Part shown: positions 43,171 through 54,000 of the stretch, piece after piece
How the letters are laid out: each line of letters opens with the position of its first letter
Numbering within the stretch: position 1 is the stretch's first letter
Origin: Hydractinia symbiolongicarpus
Lineage: Eukaryota; Cnidaria; Hydrozoa; Anthoathecata; Hydractiniidae
Assembly: GCF_029227915.1 (NCBI RefSeq)
Contig: NC_079885.1
Location: 8,432,001 to 8,496,000, forward strand
Direction of reading: 5' to 3'
DNA length: 64,000 nt
Position numbers and translations under genes: made by a program
The notes under the pieces: model-generated
The model's input: the letters and a program-made list of their open reading frames with translations, nothing else
What the model was told of the DNA's origin: nothing
Databases searched by the model: none

Positions 43171-44470
43171 AAGGATGGAAAATTCCGGCATCTATCTTTT
43201 TCTTGACACCTTTGGCTTTTCCACTGGTACCTTATCCGCTTTTTTAACGACAAAGCAAGAAGAATTAAAATTAAGACTTTTGCAGCCTATGATTATTTTG
43301 GTTGACAAAATAGTGTGTGTGGGGAGGATAGCCCCCTTAGCCCTCCCGTGCTTAGTGCCTGAACGCCCCTGGGAAAAGGACTACTTGTTTAACAAAATCG
43401 ATCAAAACTCTGGGGCCAAGATTGCTATGATTTTATTTTGCTACACGCTCTAGCACCAGATGGCGTATCACTAAAAGTTTTCTCACAATCAACACGTTTC
43501 CGTAAACAATAGCTTAACCTCATCACCAGGGATTCTTGCCTTTTGGACATGAAGGCGGCGGCGAAAAAGTGTCAAGTAGGCGCCAGCGACTTTGACATCA
43601 GGCAACACACCCTGAAAACGGGGGGATGACAATAGCTATATTTTGCTGATTTATGAATTTAATAAAAACTCAGTCATCGATTACGAATTATTTTTTTCGT
43701 TGCTTAAAGTTTTTTAAATTTGGTTTTTTACTATAACCATAGTCATGTTATAACAGTTCTTGTTATCAACCTCGTACTTGTTAGAATTTATGGGCATAGA
43801 TAAGCTGTGGAGACGAGGTTGTCTTGTTATAAACAAGTTTATTGCATTAAAAAAGCCGTGTAGTAACACTATAGTAAAAACTATATCCTCACGCAACGTT
43901 TTAATAGCGCATTCAGCGAATATATGCAACTTCTCTCTCTAATTATGGAAATCTGAACATGTCTGTTTATTAAAGATATTGAAGAGAGCAATCTTCTCCT
44001 TCTCCACCTTTTAGAAAGAGGATGAATTGGGCTATACCCAGCAGTATAAAACATGAATCATCTAAGTCTTGTCCGTAGCAACCAACCGCGGCTCAAATTT
44101 CGGAAAGCTGATTATTTGTTGACTTAGAAAAGAAGGGTTCTCTCAAAAAATCAGTTTAAAGTCCAGTTAGGGATAAGTATCCGCAAACATCCCGATCATA
44201 AATAAATAGAACCGTCAAAGGCTAACGCCCAAACTACTTCCATCTTACTTACAGTGCATTGGTCTTGGTGTTTTTATGTTTTGTAATAAAATTACGAATA
44301 ATTGCATTCAGTAGCTCCTCAGGATATTGATTTTTCAGCAAATTGAGTTTTATAACAGCATAGTCTTCATTAAACAATGTTTTGTCTGAACATATCCTCC
44401 AAGCTCTGAAACGTAAGAACTAAGCCTTTATTTGAATAAATCTATTAGGTCATTTTTTAAGTAGTTTTGC
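43171..44470. other. Repeat-poor spacer
   Basis: Holds a small inverted motif pair (atcaacctcgta at about 43768 and gagacgaggttg at about 43810) of the cctcgtt family. No gene was supported. Confidence 0.4.
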
Positions 44471-44479
44471 TCTAGCCTA

Positions 44480-45170
44480 TTAGTCCAAAATATCGTCTCT
44501 ATATGTATAGAACAATACCACCTGTTCAGTGTATAGCATAAACGTCTTCTCCAAATTTGACATCCTAAAGACTTTTACTCTGTCAATTTACAAGAGGGGT
44601 ATTTGTCCAGAATATTGTTTCTATTTGTGCATAGATGTGTATCCAACCTCACTGCTTGTTTAAATAAAGTGAAAAGTCTTTCCTTGATTGATACGCATCA
44701 TCTAACGACATCTAACATACCATTCACGGGAGAATATTTGTCCAAGACATCAATTCTATAGGTATATCGATGGGTATAAAACACTACTGCTTGTTTAGTG
44801 TATAGTATAACGTCTTTCCTCAGATTTTCCTGGTTTAGGACTTTCAATATGTCTTTGCACGGGAGGGTATTTTTCCAAAATGTTTTTCCATTGGTTATCG
44901 ATGGGCGAAGAACACTACCGTCTGTTCAATATATAGTGCAAGGCTTCTTTTTGTTTAGCCTACAATAGGACCGTTAATTTGTCTTTTTGCAAAAGAGTAA
45001 AATCTCGTTTCTCTTTGTGTATGAATATGTATCCTACCTCAATGCTTGTCTATTTTATAGTACAACATGTTTCCTTAGATTGGTGGATATTAGGACTTTC
45101 AATAAGTCTTTTTGCGAGAGTATATTTAGGCAAAATATCGTTTCTGCCTGTTTATATTGGTTAAGGCGAT
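44480..45170. repeat. Degenerate tandem repeat, period near 135 bp
   Basis: About five diverged units share aaatatcgtttctatttgtg, cactactgcttgtttagtgt, atagtataacgtctttcctc and ggactttcaatatgtcttt in the same order. Open frames across it are artefacts. Confidence 0.7.
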
Positions 45171-45189
45171 AAAGAGTATTATTTCAGTT

Positions 45190-45590
45190 ATGCTAACTAT
45201 TTTGGCATATTACATTGGCTATGGTTTATCTACTGGTAAAATATGTATGTATATGATGTAGTAATACAGGGTAACAGTTTATGTGAACTGTTATGGCGTA
45301 TTATGTTGTTTAAGGTCTATATACACGAAAAATTATTTATAGTAATAAAGAGTATTAATACAATTATGCGGTATATTATGCAATATTACGTTGTTTATGG
45401 CTATCTACAGGGAAAATATGCATTTGTTATGTAGTGATAGAGAGTATTCTAAGTGTTATGTTGCATATTATGTGATATTGTGTTGGTTATGGCCTATCTA
45501 CAGGGAAAATATATATTTGTTATGTGGCGATAGAGAGTATGTTGCATATTATGCGATATTGTGTTGGTTATGGCCTATCTACGAAAAAAA
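45190..45590. repeat. Second degenerate tandem repeat (ggttatggcctatctacagg)
   Basis: At least four units contain atattgtgttggttatggcc, tatctacagggaaaatat and gtgatagagagtat in order. A further copy of ggttatggtttatctatagg occurs at about 47627, beyond the retroelement, suggesting that element inserted into or near the array. Confidence 0.7.
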
Positions 45591-46005
45591 TTCCTAAAAA
45601 AAATATCGCCCATCATGGATGGGCGACGAAGAAGATTTTTCTTTTTGTAGCTCTCTAAATGCCTTATAACGACCATGTAAAGCCAAAAAACATCACAGCA
45701 ATTAGGGTTTTTTTTAACCTGTCTTTAAGATGAGTGGTGATAAAAATATATATTTATAAATGCAAAGAAAAAATATGTTAGCGATTAGTATATACATTAA
45801 AATCAGGTAGAAATGAAAGAATGCGAACAACGATGTAGCACGAAACGATTATGATGTAAGACAGGAGTATAGTAGGGACTGAGGAAAAATTTCAAATAGA
45901 AGAAATAATTCAGAAATGTTTAAAGGTGCAGGCCACTAACACGCACAGGCAAGAAAAAGTTTTTTAAGGAAACAAAAATGCACATATAAAATTTACGGCT
46001 TTTCC

Positions 46006-46064
46006 CAACCTTGTCCCCAGGGTCCTGTGGCCCCTGGGCAGTTATAACGGAGTGGCAAACAATA
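46006..46064 (+). repeat. Partial copy of the 7652-7747 short element
   Basis: Shares caaccttgtccccaggg, tcctgtggcccctgggcag and ttataacggagtggc with the inverse of the element at 7652-7747. The second terminal arm is missing. Confidence 0.6.
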
Positions 46065-46248
46065 TGACCCCATCCATGGAACAGGCTGTTTATGTGATAG
46101 AAAAATGCCCAGATATGCTAGGCATTTTTTGAGATTCCAAAGATAATGAGATGCAAATTTGGTGCTCGACTTATTAGCAAGTTTAGAGATGGCGGGCGAA
46201 AAAAGTCACAACTTTATAGAAACTTCAGTATCATCGTTGTCGAAAATA

Positions 46249-47564
46249 TCATGCATGGACGGCTGCTTCAACACCAGCAATTTGACCAGCACAAACTTGT
46301 AACGAACCTGCTGCTTTAATTACATCATTTTTAAATATGTTCATCACAATTTTCCCAACTATTCTACGAAGCACCTCACCAACACTAATTGGTCGTAAAC
46401 CGGGATTTTTGTTTAACGGTATTAGGCGGCAAGCAACAAAGGCTTCAAGCGGAGATCTATCAGATTCTGGAATAGATTCAATACACAGCTTCTTCGTTAA
46501 CTCTACTGTGGCTTTACATAGATCAGTATTGGTTGTACCAAATATGGACGAACAAAGTATACGTTTACATCCGTCAGCATTCAAACCTGACGGACCAGAA
46601 CCACCTATGGTAGACGTGGCAACTTTCGATGACATTAAAACAATGTATTCGCTGTGACGGTTGACCTATTAACGTATCTTCGCCAACAATCCCCTTATCT
46701 GGATGTTTTTGTTCCAATAATAATAATGTCTCCTTGTTAAGTGGAAGGATACCATGTTGTCAGTTAATAATTGCAAAGCAACGTTGATATTTTCTTTCTG
46801 CATAAACAATCGAAACTTTTTTGAAATAGATGAAACATCACTTTTCGGATTTGGTGGTTGAAGTCTTTCAGGAATAGCGACAGCTTCATCAAAAAGTTCT
46901 AACAATTCTCCCATAGTGTCAAGCGTTGTTCTAAAGCTTTTGTATTTTCTTTTAATTTCGACTTCTTGCTGGGTTATTGTAACAACAGTAAAGGCATTAC
47001 ATGAAGTGCTTTTAACGAAATAGGTTTCATCGGCGAATCGTCAATCCAGAGATTTAAAAGATGTGTCATTTCTCGAATAAACGATTTTCCAACGGCACCC
47101 GAAGGTAGTAAAAACAAATTCTTTTTGCCATAAACTATTCTTCATGTGTATAGTCTAAATCATGCGTAAATTTTGATTCTAGAATGTTCTTCCAATGAAA
47201 ATTTTCATTCACTACAGTTGTTGGGATAATTCGTTCGGCAGCTGGTTGGCTTGAAAAGTTTGTAATCGTCGCATCATTTGTTTTTTCGTAAACATGTTTT
47301 AAAATGAATATTCAAACCTTTTTATGTGGTAAAAGTTCTCATACTACAGGAGTTGCATCTGAATGATGTAGAAGATGTCGCCAATGGATTTTGTTGCGCG
47401 GAACTTCCATTTGCGTTTGAATTTCGATTCGCTTCGGTATTCATTAGCGGTCGATTTGAAGTGGCCATAACAAGTACCAGTGATTTCGCGGCAAAGGTAA
47501 TCTGCTTAATACGTTTAGCCACGAACAAAAACTTCACGTTCAGTGCTTTGTTATACATTTCCAA
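46249..47564 (-). pseudogene. Decayed retroelement with reverse transcriptase fragment
   Basis: On minus, in order: a segment with FRCNSCSMRTF (finger-like), broken spacer, AIPERLQPPNPKSDVSSISK, then a frame change into the N-terminal part of a reverse transcriptase (VACRLIPLNKNPGLRPISVG, EVLRRIVGKIV, AGQIAGVEAAVHA). The catalytic YxDD part is absent, so it is 3'-truncated, and several frameshifts separate the pieces. Which retroelement class it belongs to I cannot say. Confidence 0.7.
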
Positions 47565-47569
47565 TTAAC

Positions 47570-48088
47570 CGTTAGCGGAAAAACGCCCGCCATGTTCAAA
47601 TAAAAATTCAATTCATATTACGTTGGTTATGGTTTATCTATAGGAAAGTATGCTTGTGCTAAAGGATGCCGGATAATGACGGTTTATGTGTCGGGCCCAT
47701 TTAGTTAGTGTAATTATCTCCACAAGGTTTGGCAAAGAACATAGGTCTAACACCATGCAAAAAAAAAGGTCTAACGCATGTTAAATATGTTATCGCCTAT
47801 ATATTCAGGAGGTAATACGTGGACGACTTACCCCAGTTTCTGTCTCACGCCATACTGGGTTCGTGTTATAGAATCACTAGCAGCCGAATGATTTCGTGAA
47901 AAATTAACTTGACTACACTTTATACAAAACGTCATCGAGAAGATTTTGCATCTGTGCTGTGTCCAGTAAACAGAAATTACAACTACCTAGCTGGCTCTGG
48001 CTTGCTTGAACTCACAAATACAGAAATTTATCTTTCGCTGCCAGTTACATAAGCTATACCTGGCTAGCTGTGTGTGCTTGCTGAAATA
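47570..48088. other. Upstream region of ODR4
   Basis: Contains one array-derived word (ggttatggtttatctatagg) and then the presumed promoter and 5' UTR of ODR4. No TATA box or TSS is evident. Confidence 0.4.
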
Positions 48089-49498
48089 ATGGGTCGCACT
48101 TTGTTATTTGAAGAAAGCATACAAACTTCTGTTAACCAATTGCTTGCAAATCAGAAAACACAAGTTGGATTAATGATTGGTCAGTTAAGTACTAGTAAAG
48201 ATTTTGTGGTTCATTTTGCAAGATGTCCTGACCCAGTTGATAATGAAGTGGAAATAGAGATGGCTAGCTGTGATGATGATGTGATTGTTTCTAAAATTGA
48301 AAATAAGGAAAAAATGAAAAAAGAATCAAAACTTTCAGATGTAATTGACACAGACGGTATCGATTCTAAGTGGATTGTCGAACACGCTAGACAAGTTAAT
48401 CGTATGCTTACTGGTGGCATGTCAGTCCTCGGAATATATATGTTTTGCTCGTCTGATGTTTTGAGTGCAAACCAAAGCAAATTACGAACATGCTTGCAGG
48501 CAGTTCAAAGAAAGACTGAGCAAAGTAAATGGATCAGAAAAGCTGTACCACATAACCACCGTTACATTGTTCATATATGTGCATCAACTAGGAAAGTCAC
48601 TTGTAGAACATTAGATTTTCATGATGACCAAGCTTCTTTACAGCCAGCTGAATATCGCTATCAACCTTTCCTGAGCAATTGGAATTTCGTAAGTAGTTGC
48701 GTTGATGTAAATGTTCAGTTTTATGTTCCCAATTCGCAAGAAGCATATAGAAACGAAAAGAAAATTTTATACGCATGCCAGCAAGAAATTGAAGATATAT
48801 GGAATTCATATGCTATAGCTGGCCATAAGCTTATTGATGAAACAAAAATGTTAGCAGATAATTCTAAATTAAAGAAAGATAAGAAGGAAGAAGGGGAAAT
48901 TAAAATTGTGTTGTTTAAAAAAGCAAACAGTGGAGGAGACAAAGGGTATATCCAATACAATGCTGCAAATGTGCAGGTTAAACTTGTTGGTTCTATTTGC
49001 ACCAGAACTTACCTTCATCCCAAGTCAACATACGGAGATGCAGTAAATGCTTTGAAAGTCGATATTATTAGGAGCTTATTGACAAGAATTGAATTGCTCT
49101 GTGAAGAAGCAGAAGTAAACAATTTCTGTCAAGTTGATGAATGGAGTTTAATGTCACCAATGAGAGTTTTTGCACCCTTTAAAGATGGACAAATATATTT
49201 TAGCGATTATATATTTAAGGATGAATCAGATGAAGATACCCTTAGTCGTTTTTCTGAGTTGTTAAATATCTCACTGGTTAAGGATGATTTGGAATATCCT
49301 GAAAAATCACCAGATGTGGCTGAAGTTTCCATGATTCTACATGGCGACAAAATAGCTGATCATCATTCGGATGTTGCATCAGAATTAAGTGTGTTGTCAT
49401 CACAAGACGAACCACAGAATAATCGACTGGTCGCTGCTGCATTTGCAGGAATTGCAGCATTGTTTGCTACTGCCATGCATTTCTTTTGGAGTGATTAA
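48089..49498 (+). CDS. ODR4: ODR4 homologue, single exon
   Basis: ODR4 proteins are ER-membrane-anchored factors that help fold or export certain GPCRs, and they associate with the UFMylation pathway. The frame is 469 codons; human ODR4 is about 454. The chosen ATG at 48089 gives MGRTLLFEE, matching the conserved MGRT start; an earlier in-frame GTG at 48074 is not a start. Conserved blocks seen: MIGQLSTSKDFV, WIVEHARQVNRMLTGG, VLGIYMF, VHICAST, CRTLDFHD, QPAEYRYQPFLSNW, VKLVGSICTRTYLHP, RVFAPF, and a C-terminal hydrophobic anchor (AAAFAGIAALFATAMHFFW) before SD-stop. It has no introns although the flanking genes have many, and the family is intron-rich in vertebrates. Two AATAAA signals follow, at 49642-49647 and 49652-49657. 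Confidence 0.93.
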   Translation: MGRTLLFEESIQTSVNQLLANQKTQVGLMIGQLSTSKDFVVHFARCPDPVDNEVEIEMASCDDDVIVSKIENKEKMKKESKLSDVIDTDGIDSKWIVEHARQVNRMLTGGMSVLGIYMFCSSDVLSANQSKLRTCLQAVQRKTEQSKWIRKAVPHNHRYIVHICASTRKVTCRTLDFHDDQASLQPAEYRYQPFLSNWNFVSSCVDVNVQFYVPNSQEAYRNEKKILYACQQEIEDIWNSYAIAGHKLIDETKMLADNSKLKKDKKEEGEIKIVLFKKANSGGDKGYIQYNAANVQVKLVGSICTRTYLHPKSTYGDAVNALKVDIIRSLLTRIELLCEEAEVNNFCQVDEWSLMSPMRVFAPFKDGQIYFSDYIFKDESDEDTLSRFSELLNISLVKDDLEYPEKSPDVAEVSMILHGDKIADHHSDVASELSVLSSQDEPQNNRLVAAAFAGIAALFATAMHFFWSD

Positions 49499-49641
49499 AT
49501 ATGAACAGTTTAGAAAGCTTCTAGATATTATATACATGTGTAGATTTACTATTTGTTAATTCATATAAGTGTAAAAGTATTAGTAAAAAAAGAACTCAAT
49601 CCAAGTTTCAATCAAATAGCTATAGTGTATACAATCTACAA

Positions 49642-49657
49642 AATAAATGATAATAAA
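49642..49657 (+). promoter_or_regulatory. ODR4 polyadenylation signals
   Basis: Two AATAAA hexamers (49642-49647 and 49652-49657), 144-154 bases after the ODR4 stop. Confidence 0.6.
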
Positions 49658-49659
49658 TA

Positions 49660-51074
49660 TTTAAAGTGGGCAGCCTAGAACATCACAAAAACCTAAAGTT
49701 AGTAGATTGTTTTTTGTTAAAATGTAATGCAGGGTGTAATTTAGAGATTTTTATTACTTATATTTTTTAATCCAACTAGGAATTTCATTTATCTCTCAGA
49801 GGACATCAGTGTACAGTTCACCCGGGAAGAAAGAAAAATGGATGGCTTAAAACAAGTTAATTCTAAAAACAAATTTCATGTGTCATTGATTAGGCAGCAG
49901 GTCATTATTATATATTTCCTGTTTTGTTACAACTAAAAGTTTTATAACTAGTAATATATCCATGCCACAAATTATTAACATGAAGGAAACTACAGCAAAT
50001 GCTACCATTGTTTTAGGTGGTTGGTAAAATATTTTTCTGTCTGTAGTTTTATTTTTTATTTCATACTTTATAAATTGGGAATTTGGAATAAATTCCAATA
50101 AGGAAATGGCTATTAAACAACTACTAAGAATGCTGTATTGCACCCTGTGATACTGTCTTGAACTTAAAATTTATGTAACTATTTATGTAACTAACTAAAG
50201 GTAGAAATTTTCATGGGTTTTGTGTTTGCAATTCAGAAATTTAAACAATTTTTTGTGCTTTTTTAGGAGGGATTTTTTTAATTTTTAGTTTTGCTTATTT
50301 GAGAACTGAAAAAGAGAGTGTAAAGTACTTAATATCACTAAAGTTAATAAGTGGTGAACAAGAGCATAAAACAAATTAAAACTATCAAAGATTTTGTTAT
50401 TATAAAATGTCTACCTGTAAAGGGGTATTATATTATATATACTAGTCGGTGGCCCGTGTAAAAATACACAGGTTTGCCTGTCCTTTTATACAGCATTGCG
50501 TGCATCTCGCTACTTGCGCAGCTAAGCTACCATTTTGTGTGACAGACAGACGGACAGACATATATGGGTATTATAATATAGATATATATGTATATTTTAT
50601 GTTTCTGGTTTACACTCAATAAAATTGTTAAGCTTTTAATATTTATTTAGCACCTTCATTCTTTCAAAATTGATTAAGTAAAAAATAAAAGAGAGAGTAC
50701 TGAGATTTAGAATACAGTATTAAACAATTTCTTTTTGGTGCTGCTGTTTTAATTAAGGACCATTTATAGATTTTGTCTGACGCATAAATATGTAAAAAAT
50801 CTATCACAACACATTAAACAATTTTTTATGTTGCATAGTTTTGAAATAAATTGTAGACACCTGGCAACTAAATGAAGACATAGATAATCTAAAGCATTGT
50901 GCACATAAAAAAGTATGAGGAAAGATTGTTTAGTTTTATAACATATAGGTGTGTGTGGTTTAATCTTTTAGATGCATACTTAAAAATAACAATGAAAGTT
51001 TCTTTTCTATGAAGTAATTTGCCTTTGCTTTTTAGAAATAAAAATAAATAAAAAAGGTAATTTCTGAAGAGAGA
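49660..51074. other. ODR4-SLC9A8 intergenic region
   Basis: AT-rich. Besides the inverted hairpin-ended repeat at 50441-50578 nothing coding was supported. It must include the SLC9A8 promoter. Confidence 0.5.
50441..50578 (-). repeat. Hairpin-ended short repeat, full-length inverted copy
   Basis: On plus it begins actagtcggtggcccgtgta and continues with ctacttgcgcagctaagcta and gacagacagacggacagaca, ending near gggtattataata. It is the reverse-complement layout of 26476-26607. Confidence 0.85.
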
Positions 51075-54000
51075 ATGGGAGGAGCAGCAAGGCGTTTGGT
51101 GGTTTTTTGGTTGATTGGATTTTTTTTTATTTTGTATTGCAGGTAAGGAAATAATTTGATCTATAGGTACACCCATTTTTCTTTTGTGATGATCTACTGT
51201 ACAGTGCAAATTTTCTTTCATTATTATGTTGTTACCTTGTAGTGCAAGAAAAACTAGCCCATCACTGACTATAAAAGGCACTTCAACAAAAAATGGTACT
51301 CTTTTGGGAAACCTGACGACCTCACCTCCAAGTACAACTACACCAACGGAAGTTGTTCATAAAACTGCTGTTGTAGAAACGGCTGAGGAAAAAGAAAAGC
51401 ATGGATCGATGACAATTTTTTTTGTGTTAAGTGTTTTAGGTAAGATTATGGCACTACTCTTTTTTGTCAGTTAAAAAGTTCTTTGATTCATACACAACCT
51501 TCTCAAAAGATTTTTTTTTATCATGCATGAATTTCTGACTTGAATTTTAATAAATATAATTCATTTTTTTACAGGAAAGGCTAAGTGGCTAGGCAAGAAT
51601 TTATCACTAATTCCTGTGACTTCAATCTCTTTTTAATACAATCTACTTCCCATGTTTTTCCAGAAATAAACCAACTATGCCAGCAGGAAGTTCTATGGCA
51701 GAATAGCAAGCAAAGTTGATTAATTGTTTTCAAAAGTGGCAAAGCTTGGTGGTGAGCTCACACGTTTGTAAACACTGCCTATATGAAACTTAAAAACCAA
51801 TAAAACAACTACCCTATCTATAGTTCATGTATTTCAAAACAAATTTCACCTAGTTGAAACTCATGATTAAAAAATAAAAATCTAGCTTTATAAAATTTCT
51901 GGTCACTAAAAAGTTTGTTGTATAAGGTAATAATGTATAATGTATAAATATGGTGATGTTTAAGCTTCTAAAGATAGCTTTTTAATTGTTTTTTAACAAA
52001 ATATGGCAATGTTTTTCAGTTTTAGAGAATGCTTTTCTACAAAATAAAGCTATACTTAAGCTTTCAATGAAAGCTTTTTTTTAATAGTTTCAAGCTTTGA
52101 GAGAAGGCTTTTGGTCAGTTTCCTAACAAAATGCGGCCATGTTTAAGCTTTGAGAGAAAGTTTTTTTAATAGTTTCTTAACAAAATACAGTGATGTTCAA
52201 GCTTTATAAGAAAGCCCCTTGGAAAAATACTATATAAAATAAACTTGTGCCAATGACAGACAAAGTTAAAGAGGACAAATCGTTCTAAAGCATTCCAAAT
52301 TTGTTCCATTTTTGTAATAAATTTTGTAATAATCATTCCAAAATTAGAATTCCTTTTGTTCCCAATCATTTCCAGAAAGAAAAAAAATTCAACTTTTGAA
52401 ATAGAAATTTGTTCTGAAATTGTTCTAATTCTTTCTCCTATTTTTTATGATAGTACAAATTCATTCTTAATTAGCTGTTACAAGGAGAACAATCTTTATC
52501 GTCCTTAATCGTTCTGAAATAGAATTAACTACAGTTAATATCATCCTGAAACAAACATTAGCTTTTACTTACCTGTTTTTGTTTAAAATTAGGAGAGTAG
52601 CTATACAACATCATAAAAAAAACTCGCATTTCTCCAATAAACAAACATTATTTTGGGATATCTCAATTTAAGAGGGAAAATATTTAATTTGTAACATTAG
52701 AATAAAAATCATGGTAAGTTGTAAGGCCCTTACACTTCAAAAAAAATTTAACCCCTATTTTTTTAAATGGTTTTACACTTGAATGCATGTAGTTTTTTAA
52801 TTCATGGATGCAAAGTCTTTTTTTCAAATAAAAAAAGACATATAAATATAATTAAAAATAAGAAGACAGATATTATACCCTAAAAATTGACTGTGTCATA
52901 TTAAATCCAGATTTATCTTCTAGGTTAATGGGAACTTAAACTACAACTCTATAATATTAGCCTTATTTTGTCTGTTGGCCAAAAGCCATTTGTGCTACCC
53001 ACACACGAAATTTTCAAGCTGTGAATAACAAATGCAATATATTTTTATTGGTTTAGCAGCAATGGGCAAATTTCCATAGATTTTCCACAAGCTAACGATT
53101 AATTTTATATATTATTCTCATTCAATATTTTTTATATTTACTTCAACCTTACCTGCAAAAAAAATACAACCATCATAAACTTTTTGAGGTTATTGGGTGT
53201 CATTTATCCGCAAAAGTTTATTACCATGAAATCTCTAAAAAGAAAAGCCCTGAAAATTGGTTCCAAAGTTTTCGTGTTGATTTTGATATTGTGAAAGTTT
53301 CTTCCCACAAAAGTTGCTTCCCTAAAGAAATTATTCTGTATTTAACTTTAAACAGATGTGTGCATTTTATAATTTTGTATTTAATAGCTTTGAACAACTA
53401 AAGTAAACCATGCTTAATTTTTTTTTCAATAAGTCATATTAACAAGGAAAAGATGATATACACTATAAAAAACTGTAACATTTTAAAAATTAGTATGCAG
53501 CAATGTAACAATACATTTTGTAAAAGAAAAAAACAAAGAAAAATTGGAGCCTTTGTGTAGTGTACTTTTAAATGTATTAAGCCAGTGTATATTTCTATTT
53601 TCTTTTGTAGGCCTCTGCATTATATCAATTCATATCCTGATTAAAACAAAGTTTGCTTACTTGCCTGAAAGTGTGGCTGTTGTTTTTCTTGGTTGCATGA
53701 TTGGTGCAATAATCAAGTTGCTACAGAGATATAATTTGGCCAATTGGGAGGTAAAAATTTGTGTTTGTTGTTTCTTAAACAACAGTCTTTCCAATTCATG
53801 TCAGCACTTGGCAATGTGTATTCTGACGTATATTACCAAAACATACTGGCAAAAAGCATTTCATGTTGGTATTTTTTTGCAGAAATTAAATTGGGGAGGC
53901 TGAAGAATGCATTTAAACAATTTTACGATAAATTACCAAAAAATGATCCGATTTTTATCTGATGGAAAAAACATCAGATATCACAAGGGATTCTTAAAAA

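Noticed and set aside
43175-43453. Plus-strand frame of 92 codons next to the hAT remnant
   Set aside because: No domain, mixed composition, and it directly adjoins transposase sequence on the opposite strand.
45605-45635. Terminator-like hairpin cgcccatc/gatgggcg
   Set aside because: Short stem in repeat-rich eukaryotic DNA with no gene ending nearby; no functional claim can be supported.
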